From positions 1 through 5,353 of the forward strand of contig WTHO01000009.1 of NCBI GenBank assembly GCA_011523115.1: a DNA stretch of 5,353 nt, written 5' to 3'. The stretch's first letter is position 1, and each line of letters opens with the position of its first letter. The stretch is from Halieaceae bacterium (GTDB taxonomy: Bacteria > Pseudomonadota > Gammaproteobacteria > Pseudomonadales > Halieaceae). The notes under the pieces were generated by a model that made no database searches, was not told the DNA's origin, and was given only the letters and a program-made list of their open reading frames with translations. This document shows, in pieces, positions 1-5,353 of this stretch. Made by a program: the position numbers and the translations under genes.

Positions 1-585
1 AACCAACAGTGCCGTGCCGGTGTAGGCCAGAATGATCAGGACTTTGTGGATATTTGCCGCCACCAGATCCATTCCCAACACCCGGTTGAGAATCGGCAGC
101 AGGATGAAACCCATGCCGATCTGAATAAATCCACCCCAAAACCCGGCGGCGATCATCATCAGGTGCCCCCAAAGTCGGCGGCTACCGGAGATCGGCGCGG
201 CCGCGCGGGCCTCGGGCTGACCCTTGCCGGTCAGCATCAAAAGCAATACGCCCCCCATAATGAACGCCAGAACGAGATTGAAGGTCTGAGCAGGCAATTT
301 CACCCCCACGAGTGCGCCGGCGATAGCGCCAGGGATCGCACACAGCGACAGCGACAGGACCATGCCTGATTGGGGCAAACCATGCCGAATGTAGGTGAGC
401 GATGCGGCGATGTTCTGGGCCAGGATGGGTATTCGATTGGTGCCGTTAGCCACTGGGCCCGGCACGCCCAGCATGATCATTACCGGCACAGTGATCACGG
501 AGCCGCCACCGGCCATAACATTGATGAAACCCCCCGCCAGCCCGGCGAGTACCAGCACAGTGATCTCCCAAACAGCCAGATCCAA
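1..585 (-). CDS. TauE/SafE-family permease (putative sulfite/anion exporter), 3'-truncated by window edge
   Basis: Reading leftward from 585, an uninterrupted frame of 195 codons reaches the window edge. The protein is strongly hydrophobic. It shows the TauE/SafE (DUF81) signature near the N terminus (AGLAGGFINVMAGGGS, residues 14-29) and a second half-repeat at about 147-163 (AGFWGGFIQIGMGFILL), as expected for this two-repeat inner-membrane family. A polar loop at about 119-139 separates the halves. Family members usually have about 250 residues, so some 50-60 C-terminal residues are missing. Members export sulfite, sulfoacetate or other organic anions; the substrate here cannot be told. 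I chose a TTG start at 585 because it gives the usual short leader before the first helix and lies two bases after the gor stop. A GTG at 558, preceded by GGGAG with a 6-base spacer, is the main alternative. No ATG occurs before residue 24. Co-transcription with gor is inferred. Confidence 0.88.
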   Translation of the reverse strand, partial: MDLAVWEITVLVLAGLAGGFINVMAGGGSVITVPVMIMLGVPGPVANGTNRIPILAQNIAASLTYIRHGLPQSGMVLSLSLCAIPGAIAGALVGVKLPAQTFNLVLAFIMGGVLLLMLTGKGQPEARAAAPISGSRRLWGHLMMIAAGFWGGFIQIGMGFILLPILNRVLGMDLVAANIHKVLIILAYTGTALLV

Positions 586-587
586 AG

Positions 588-1943
588 TCAGGCTCGCGGC
601 GTGCGCAGGGTGACAAATTCCTCCGCCGCCGTGGGATGGATCCCGACTGTGCGATCAAAATCTGCTTTGGTTGCACCCATCTTCAATGCAATGCCGAGCC
701 CCTGACAAATTTCACCCGCATCGGCACCCACCATATGCGCGCCCAGTACCCGGTCGGATTCCTGATCGACGACCAGCTTCATCAGGGTTCGTTCATCACA
801 GCCACTGACGGTGTGTTTCAGGGGTCGAAAGTCGCTTTCAAATATCGTGACGGAGTGCCCCGCAGCGATGGCCTCTTCCTCTGTCAGGCCCACCGTGCCG
901 ATCGGTGGTTGGCTGAATACAGCCGTGGGTATGCAGTCGTATTCCATCTTGGTGGGCTGTCCGGCGAACTGCGTCTGGGCAAAGGCCATCGCCTCGCCGA
1001 TCGCCACTGGCGTAAGCTCCCAGCCGCCAGTCATGTCCCCCAGAGCATAGATACTGGGCTCGTCAGTCTGGAAGTTGTCGTCAACTGACAAATAGCCCTG
1101 TTCAGTCAGCGCGACTGCAGTGTGCTCAAGTCCGAGATGGGCAATGTTGGGTCGGCGGCCCGTCGCGAACAGCACTGCATCGAAGTCCGCCTCCCCGTCG
1201 GAGAGCTGGGCCGTTATCGTGCCCGATGCGCCCGCCGAGAGCGCTGACACGTGATGATCAAAGCGCAGGTCCACGCCAGACTTGCGCATTTCCTCTGCGA
1301 GGAACCGACGGATATCGTGGTCAAAGCCGCGAAGAAATAATTCGCCCCGGTAACTCTGGAGTACCTCGGCGCCCAAGCCTGAAAAAATACTTGCGAACTC
1401 TGTTGCGATGTAGCCACCGCCGACGATCAGGAGGCGCTGGGGAAATTGCGCGAGATCAAAGATTTCGTTCGAGGTCAGTGCCAGCTCGTTACCGGGTATG
1501 TCCGGGAGCGCAGGCCATGTGCCGGTGGCGAGTAAGATCTTCTCGGCGTGATAGGTGTGGCCGTTGACGAGCACAGACTGCGGCCCGGTCAGCGTGCCAT
1601 GACCCGTAATGATATCCACGCCGGGCGCGTTTAATAAACGCTCGTAGATAGCGTTCAGTCGCGCGATCTCCTTGGATTTGTTGTCTCGCAACGTGTCCCA
1701 GTCAAACGAGATGCCCTCTGACCGCCAGCCAAAGCCCTTGGCTTCACGCCATGCGGAGGCAAATTCACTGGCATAAACGTAGAGTTTTTTCGGTATGCAG
1801 CCGACGTTGACGCAGGTGCCGCCCAGTGCGGCTTCCTCGACCACGGCGACGCGGGCACCAAATTCAGCGCTTTTTCGCGCAGCCCGAACACCGCCAGAGC
1901 CTGCGCCGATGACCAAAAGGTCGTAATCGAAACGTTGTGTCAT
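588..1943 (-). CDS. gor: Glutathione-disulfide reductase (NADPH)
   Basis: This complete 451-residue protein has the normal length for glutathione reductase, a cytoplasmic FAD enzyme that reduces glutathione disulfide with NADPH. Motifs appear in the expected order: FAD dinucleotide fold VIGAGSGGVRAA (11-22); redox disulfide GGTCVNVGCIPKK (41-53) with Cys44 and Cys49; NADPH fold IVGGGYIATEFAS (173-185); then Arg199 and Arg205 in SYRGELFLRGFD, spaced like the two arginines that bind the NADPH 2'-phosphate and favour NADPH over NADH. The second FAD motif is YALGDMTGG (299-307), and the dimer domain carries the catalytic HPTAAEE (436-442; His436, Glu441). The sequence resembles the plant/proteobacterial subgroup more than mercuric reductase or dihydrolipoamide dehydrogenase. 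The ATG at 1943 has a weak ribosome site GGTGA (1952-1948) four bases upstream. It is the first gene of a probable leftward operon with the TauE-like permease gene. Confidence 0.96.
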   Translation of the reverse strand: MTQRFDYDLLVIGAGSGGVRAARKSAEFGARVAVVEEAALGGTCVNVGCIPKKLYVYASEFASAWREAKGFGWRSEGISFDWDTLRDNKSKEIARLNAIYERLLNAPGVDIITGHGTLTGPQSVLVNGHTYHAEKILLATGTWPALPDIPGNELALTSNEIFDLAQFPQRLLIVGGGYIATEFASIFSGLGAEVLQSYRGELFLRGFDHDIRRFLAEEMRKSGVDLRFDHHVSALSAGASGTITAQLSDGEADFDAVLFATGRRPNIAHLGLEHTAVALTEQGYLSVDDNFQTDEPSIYALGDMTGGWELTPVAIGEAMAFAQTQFAGQPTKMEYDCIPTAVFSQPPIGTVGLTEEEAIAAGHSVTIFESDFRPLKHTVSGCDERTLMKLVVDQESDRVLGAHMVGADAGEICQGLGIALKMGATKADFDRTVGIHPTAAEEFVTLRTPRA

Positions 1944-1953
1944 GAATTCACCA

Positions 1954-1968
1954 AGAAATCACATTTCT
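1954..1968. repeat. Inverted repeat, 6-bp arms, upstream of gor
   Basis: AGAAAT and ATTTCT form a perfect inverted repeat around the spacer CAC, ending two bases before the gor ribosome site. Its position would suit an operator or a 5'-leader hairpin for gor. Six-bp AT-rich arms can arise by chance, so the functional reading is weak. Confidence 0.4.
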
Positions 1969-2016
1969 CTGTCGCGTTGCGCAATTTCAATGCTGAGAGG
2001 CTTCGCTTAGAGTCCT

Positions 2017-2033
2017 GCTTTGCAGACCAAAGC
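2017..2033 (+). repeat. Small hairpin in the leader of the DUF481 gene
   Basis: GCTTTG, loop CAGAC and CAAAGC form a perfect 6-bp stem with a 5-base loop, extendable by a U-G pair in RNA. It ends 20 bases before the ATG at 2054. There is no U-run after it, so it is not a standard terminator. It could be a leader structure affecting translation or mRNA stability, or chance. Confidence 0.4.
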
Positions 2034-2053
2034 GATGAGCGTGGCACCCGACA

Positions 2054-3157
2054 ATGCTGAAATATCGATATTCACGGAGAATACACCGAATACTGGCCGT
2101 TGGGCTCTTCATGGGTCTCTCCGGCGGCTGGGCTTTCGCTGATTCCGATCTTCCCGAGGCCAGCGAAGATGCGCCAACGGCGAGGATCGAGCTGACCGAT
2201 GGCTCGGTCATCTACGGCGATATTGCAGACATCCACGATGGTGGCGTGCTGGTGTCAACGGCCTTGATGGGTGATGTAAAGATCGCGCTGACATCCATTG
2301 CGCAGCTCGACTCAGATCAGGCAATCGAGTTATTGACGACTAAACAGGACACCCTTGCACTGTCTGCACTCAAAGTCGTGGACGGTGAGATCGTACTGGA
2401 CGACGACGAAAAGCTGGCGGTTGATCAACTCGATGTGGCCAACCCTGAAGCCTGGGAGGTCGGAAAAGGCTATCGGATCACCGGGCGTGTCACCAGCGCG
2501 GTTGAATTTAGTCGCGGTAATACGGATACCGATCAGGTCAATCTGGATCTGGAGACAAAGCTCGAAAGTCGCCGCGATCGCATCACAGTTCGCGCAGACT
2601 ACGAGGAAACCAGTACGATTTTACGAGGGAAAGGACCTGACGGAGGGAATCTGAGTGAGCCCACTGCTGATAATTGGCACATTATCAGCAAATATGACTA
2701 CTTCCTGTCTGACCCCAGAAATTACCTTGGCGTGAACCTGGGAGCCAATTCTGATCGGTTTGCCGACGTAGAACGTCGTTTTTATGTTGGCCCCTATTTT
2801 GGGCGTAAGATATTGACTCGTGAAACACTCAAGCTCGACGCAGAACTGGGTATCTCCTACGTCGATACCGATTTCATACTCTCCGACGATGACTCCTACA
2901 CCGGCGTTAACCTGAACCTGACCGGAGAAACCTTTTTCTTCGACGGCAAACTCAGGTTGTATTTTCGTCAGGTCAATCTGGTGAACCTGTCGTCCTTTGA
3001 GCAGTCGATTTACCGAACCACGATCGGTTTGCGCTTCCCGCTGCTGTTTGGTCTGGAGGCCGCCGCGGAGGCCTCCGCCGACTATGACGGCGGCGCGGCT
3101 GAGGGCAAGGAAAAGCTCGACGAAGCGCTAAAATTCAGGATTGGATATACCTGGTAG
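2054..3157 (+). CDS. DUF481-family outer-membrane beta-barrel protein with N-terminal beta-rich repeats
   Basis: The 367-residue product starts with a clear Sec signal peptide: basic SRRIHR, a hydrophobic core at about 13-24, and likely cleavage after AFA (residue 29). Residues about 43-90 form a small beta-rich unit (DGSVIYGDIADIHDGGVLV), and about 98-130 look like a shorter second copy. From about 140 to the end, alternating polar and hydrophobic strands with the DUF481-like segment SRGNTDTDQVNLDL (153-166) and a terminal aromatic (GYTW) indicate an outer-membrane barrel, as in the YdiY family, whose exact function is unknown. The ATG at 2054 lacks a good Shine-Dalgarno sequence. An in-frame ATG at 2111 (residue 20) would destroy the signal peptide, and an in-frame stop at 2036-2038 rules out an earlier start. 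The RNase J-like gene follows 10 bases after the stop, suggesting one transcript. Confidence 0.85.
   Translation: MLKYRYSRRIHRILAVGLFMGLSGGWAFADSDLPEASEDAPTARIELTDGSVIYGDIADIHDGGVLVSTALMGDVKIALTSIAQLDSDQAIELLTTKQDTLALSALKVVDGEIVLDDDEKLAVDQLDVANPEAWEVGKGYRITGRVTSAVEFSRGNTDTDQVNLDLETKLESRRDRITVRADYEETSTILRGKGPDGGNLSEPTADNWHIISKYDYFLSDPRNYLGVNLGANSDRFADVERRFYVGPYFGRKILTRETLKLDAELGISYVDTDFILSDDDSYTGVNLNLTGETFFFDGKLRLYFRQVNLVNLSSFEQSIYRTTIGLRFPLLFGLEAAAEASADYDGGAAEGKEKLDEALKFRIGYTW
2665..2690. repeat. Perfect 10-bp inverted repeat inside the DUF481 gene
   Basis: TGCTGATAAT (2665-2674) and ATTATCAGCA (2681-2690) are exact reverse complements separated by TGGCAC. The element lies within codons for residues about 204-213 (TADNWHIISK). 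It can form a 10-bp stem with a 6-base loop in mRNA on either strand, or a symmetric protein-binding site in DNA. No T-run follows, so it is not a classical terminator. Confidence 0.6.
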
Positions 3158-3167
3158 AACCCATTGT

Positions 3168-4556
3168 ATGAGTGGCGCCCCGCGCAGTGATGTGACCTTT
3201 CTCCCGCTGGGGGGTTGTGGCGAAATCGGGATGAACTGCAATCTGTTTGGCCACGACGGCCAGTGGATTGCGGTTGACTGCGGTATCACCCTTGAGCAGG
3301 CGCCCGGCGCCCTGAGGCCGTCAGTGCAAATGCCTGACCTCAGTTTTATCAGTGCGCGCCGCGAGCAGCTCCGAGCATTGATCATTACCCATGCACACGA
3401 AGATCACCTGGGCGCCTTGCCCTACCTCTGGGAACAACTGCGCTGCCCGGTCTATGCGACGCCCTTTGCCGCCGCGGTGCTGCGCCACAAGACACGGAAC
3501 CGCCGCGGGACCTTGCCTAGCTCACTGATTGAAGTCGAGCCCGGCGAGAGGACCGCACTGGGCCCCTTTGACGTAGAGTGGTTGCCGATCACCCATTCCA
3601 CCCCGGAAACCTGCGCGCTCAGTATCACTGTAGGTGATTCGCGGATATTCCATACCGCTGACTGGAAAATCGACAATGACCCCGTGGTGGGGCCAGCGTG
3701 GTGCTCCCGCCGCTTTAGAGAGTTAGGAGAGGCAGGCATCGACGCCGTTATCTGTGACTCCACCAATGCGCTACGTGGGGGCTACTCACCGACCGAGGGG
3801 CAGGTCGCTGCGGGGTTGGCCAAGGTGATTCAGTCCTGCGAGGGGCGCGTGGTCGTGGGTTGCTTTTCGAGTAACGTGGCGCGCATGCAAACGCTGGCAA
3901 CCATCGCTGCCAAGACGGGGCGCTATCTTGGTGTGTTGGGGCGCTCGGCTGCGGGGATGGCGCGGTGTGCCCAGCAGGTGGGACTGTTATCCAGGGACTT
4001 TCAGCCGATACATGCCGAGCATCTGGGCTACCTGCCACCGACGGAGGTGTTGGCGGTGGCGACGGGCAGTCAGGGAGAGTGGGGTGCTGCGCTACATCGA
4101 TTGCTGACGCAGACCCACCCTGACCTGTCTCTCGACGCCGGTGACACGGTCATTCTGTCTTCAAAAACGATTCCGGGTAACGAGGCGTCGGTGGCTCGCT
4201 TGGTTGATGGGTTACGCGCCAGAGATATCAGGGTGATCGCCGCCGACGACAGTGACGAGCCATTGCATGCCTCGGGGCACCCCTGTCAGGGAGAGCTCGC
4301 CGATCTCTATCGCTTGTTGAAGCCGGCTTTGGCGATACCGGTGCATGGCGAGCAAGCCCACATGGCGGCCAACGCCAAGATCGCCCGCGACGCGGGGGTG
4401 AGCTCGACGCTCACTGGCAGGAATGGTGATCTGTTCTACCTGAGTCCCACACCCGGCGTGCGGCGCCGCTTTGCCAATGTGGGGCGACTGGCGTGGTGTG
4501 AAGAATCAGAGCGGCTTATTGGCGTGACGCAGGCGCCATCAACTGTCGATGCCTGA
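3168..4556 (+). CDS. RNase J-like beta-CASP metallo-beta-lactamase ribonuclease, short form
   Basis: This complete 462-residue protein of the RNase J group (COG0595-like) is expected to be a cytoplasmic zinc-dependent RNA nuclease with endo- and/or 5'-exonuclease activity. It opens with FLPLGGCGEIGMNC (11-24). The metal-binding motif THAHEDH is at 74-80 (His75, His77, Asp79, His80), followed by His143 in ITHST and Asp165 in FHTADWK. The beta-CASP insertion carries CDSTN (196-200, Asp197), FSSNVARMQ (233-241) and LGRS (257-260). HASGH (367-371) and PVHGE (391-395, His393) are typical of RNase J. Classical RNase J has about 550 residues; this protein ends about 40 residues after the NGD segment (419-421), so the C-terminal domain is absent. 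I prefer the ATG at 3168, with a weak GGTAGAA site 8 bases upstream, over the in-frame TTG at 3141, which overlaps the DUF481 gene and precedes all family homology. The 3' end overlaps the convergent mltF-like gene. Confidence 0.88.
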   Translation: MSGAPRSDVTFLPLGGCGEIGMNCNLFGHDGQWIAVDCGITLEQAPGALRPSVQMPDLSFISARREQLRALIITHAHEDHLGALPYLWEQLRCPVYATPFAAAVLRHKTRNRRGTLPSSLIEVEPGERTALGPFDVEWLPITHSTPETCALSITVGDSRIFHTADWKIDNDPVVGPAWCSRRFRELGEAGIDAVICDSTNALRGGYSPTEGQVAAGLAKVIQSCEGRVVVGCFSSNVARMQTLATIAAKTGRYLGVLGRSAAGMARCAQQVGLLSRDFQPIHAEHLGYLPPTEVLAVATGSQGEWGAALHRLLTQTHPDLSLDAGDTVILSSKTIPGNEASVARLVDGLRARDIRVIAADDSDEPLHASGHPCQGELADLYRLLKPALAIPVHGEQAHMAANAKIARDAGVSSTLTGRNGDLFYLSPTPGVRRRFANVGRLAWCEESERLIGVTQAPSTVDA

Positions 4557-5353
4557 TGCCCTGCGAGCGGCGGCGCGCTCAGCGTCGGCGGTGTTGATCC
4601 ACCGGTAGGTCAAATAGTATTTGAAGATGTTGCCAACGTATTGGACGGTCTCGCGACCAACCTGCTCGGCCACAATCACCTCCACGTTGTCGAACCACAG
4701 GTTCGGATCATAGCCGCGCTCTTCAGCTACGCGCCGCAGGCGCCGGATACGCCCGGGGCCTGCGTTATAGGACGCCAACGCCAGCAGTGAACCATTGAGC
4801 TCGTCGAGCTCCGGACCGCTGAAATATCGCGCCTTCAAAAACGCCATGTATTTGGCACCTGCCTCAATGTTGGGCTCGAGCTCGTCGATGTTGGGAATGC
4901 CGACATTCTTGTCTTCGGCAGTGCTGGGCAGCAGCTGCATCACACCGATGGCACCCACGTGGCTGCGCACACTTTGATCCAACCGCGATTCCTGGAAGCC
5001 CTGCGCGGCCAGCAGCGTGGGGTCCATACCGTAGTCGGTGCCGTACTTGCGAAACAGCGAGGAGAGCGCGCGATAGCGGGTCAGTTCCTCGGCGCCAGCA
5101 GCGTTCTCCGCCCAGTCAAAATCGCGGATGTAACGATTGCGAATAATATTGCCAAACAACGTCCCCTCGCGGTTGTCCTTCACAAACGTGTTAAGAAAGG
5201 CCTTGAGCTGCGGGCTGTCAGGGCGAATGGCCCAGGCAAGTCGCCCGCCCTCGCGCAATATCAGGTCTTCGCGGACCGTGATGCGAGTGAAGACCTCCTG
5301 CCACATTTGTGGCTTGTAGCTGTCAACGACTGCCCAGGGTAGCAGGCCGGCAT
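4539..5353 (-). CDS. mltF: MltF-like lytic transglycosylase, 5'-truncated by window edge
   Basis: The frame is open from the right edge to a TGA at 4541-4539, giving 270 visible residues, so the true start lies outside; the ATG at 5306 is internal. Visible residues 1-75 match the end of the periplasmic solute-binding-like domain of MltF (PWAVVDSYKPQ, LAWAIRPDSPQLKAFLNTF, GTLFGNIIRNRYI). A lysozyme-like SLT domain follows from about 95: AAQGFQESRLDQ (115-126) with the likely catalytic Glu121, GAIGVMQLLPSTA (133-145) and ALASYNAGPGRI (191-202). The enzyme cleaves the MurNAc-GlcNAc bond of peptidoglycan with formation of 1,6-anhydroMurNAc and acts in cell-wall turnover, normally at the outer membrane or in the periplasm. 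A signal or lipoprotein sequence would be upstream of the window. The gene converges on the RNase J-like gene and overlaps it by 18 bases. The MltF assignment over other SLT enzymes rests on the preceding binding domain. Confidence 0.9.
   Translation of the reverse strand, partial: AGLLPWAVVDSYKPQMWQEVFTRITVREDLILREGGRLAWAIRPDSPQLKAFLNTFVKDNREGTLFGNIIRNRYIRDFDWAENAAGAEELTRYRALSSLFRKYGTDYGMDPTLLAAQGFQESRLDQSVRSHVGAIGVMQLLPSTAEDKNVGIPNIDELEPNIEAGAKYMAFLKARYFSGPELDELNGSLLALASYNAGPGRIRRLRRVAEERGYDPNLWFDNVEVIVAEQVGRETVQYVGNIFKYYLTYRWINTADAERAAARRASGIDS

Larger units (their letters stand above)
1944..2053. promoter_or_regulatory. Divergent intergenic region between gor and the DUF481 gene
   Basis: This is the only true intergenic gap in the window, and it must carry the promoters for both divergent units. 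No strong sigma-70 promoter is visible. For gor (minus strand) a TTGAAA -35-like box lies at 1991-1986, but no good -10 follows at proper spacing; TGTGAT begins 21 bases later. For the rightward gene the best pair I found is TTTCAA (1985-1990) and TAGAGT (2008-2013) with a 17-base spacer, a weak match. The region also holds inverted repeats at 1954-1968, 1977-1984 and 2017-2033. The promoter role is inferred from gene layout rather than from clear boxes. Confidence 0.5.

Noticed and set aside
446..676. Minus-strand 76-residue open frame across the gor-permease junction
   Set aside because: It is a shifted frame of the real gor end and permease start. Its translation lacks hydrophobic segments and family motifs.
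46..1567. Several plus-strand open frames (such as 46-369, 370-705, 636-1088, 1226-1567) opposite the permease and gor genes
   Set aside because: They are antisense to well-supported genes, have low-complexity or Arg/His/Gln-rich translations with no recognisable motifs, and mirror high-GC codon bias.
2099..2113. Internal ATG at 2111 as the DUF481 start, with TTGGG upstream
   Set aside because: It has a somewhat better ribosome site, but would remove the basic region and most of the signal peptide core of a clear exported protein.
3065..3078. 14-bp GC-rich palindrome GCGGAGGCCTCCGC in the DUF481 gene
   Set aside because: It lies in an Ala/Glu/Ser codon run where GC-rich codon choice easily creates palindromes, and nothing around it supports a site.
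3141..3167. TTG start at 3141 for the RNase J-like gene
   Set aside because: It would overlap the DUF481 gene by 17 bases and add nine residues without family similarity. The ATG at 3168 fits better.
4537..4551. CATC/GATG stem at the convergent gene ends as a terminator
   Set aside because: It has only four base pairs with a 7-base loop and no T-run on either strand.
5304..5306. ATG at 5306 as the start of the transglycosylase
   Set aside because: The frame stays open to the window edge, and the 15 residues before it (PWAVVDSYKPQ) fit the MltF binding domain, so this ATG is internal.

Overview
This window fits a chromosomal segment of a fairly GC-rich (about 60% by eye) Gram-negative bacterium. 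An outer-membrane DUF481 barrel protein with a signal peptide, a periplasmic MltF-type lytic transglycosylase and a proteobacterial-style glutathione reductase together suggest a proteobacterium. A marine gammaproteobacterium is my best guess, with low confidence. The window is gene-dense: five protein genes, two of them cut by the window edges, and only one real intergenic gap (1944-2053). No stretch over 300 bases lacks a gene. I saw no tRNA, rRNA, insertion sequence, CRISPR array, attachment site or origin.

Left part, minus strand (1-1943): gor, encoding an NADPH-dependent glutathione-disulfide reductase, is followed two bases after its stop by a TauE/SafE-family membrane permease gene. 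That gene has a probable TTG start and runs off the left edge. The two very likely form one operon that couples thiol redox balance to export of a sulfur compound or another anion.

Middle (1944-2053): a divergent intergenic region of 110 bases separates gor from the rightward genes. It holds three short inverted repeats and only weak promoter-like elements.

Right part, plus strand (2054-4556): a secreted DUF481 outer-membrane protein with an unusual N-terminal pair of small beta-rich repeats is followed 10 bases later by a short RNase J-like beta-CASP metallo-beta-lactamase nuclease lacking the usual C-terminal domain. They are probably co-transcribed. The nuclease gene overlaps tail-to-tail by 18 bases with a minus-strand gene for an MltF-like lytic transglycosylase, whose 5' part lies beyond the right edge.

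I do not see a convincing new multi-gene system. The points most worth a second look are the pairing of the barrel protein with a truncated RNase J, a perfect 10-bp inverted repeat inside the barrel gene, the gor-tauE coupling and the convergent gene overlap.
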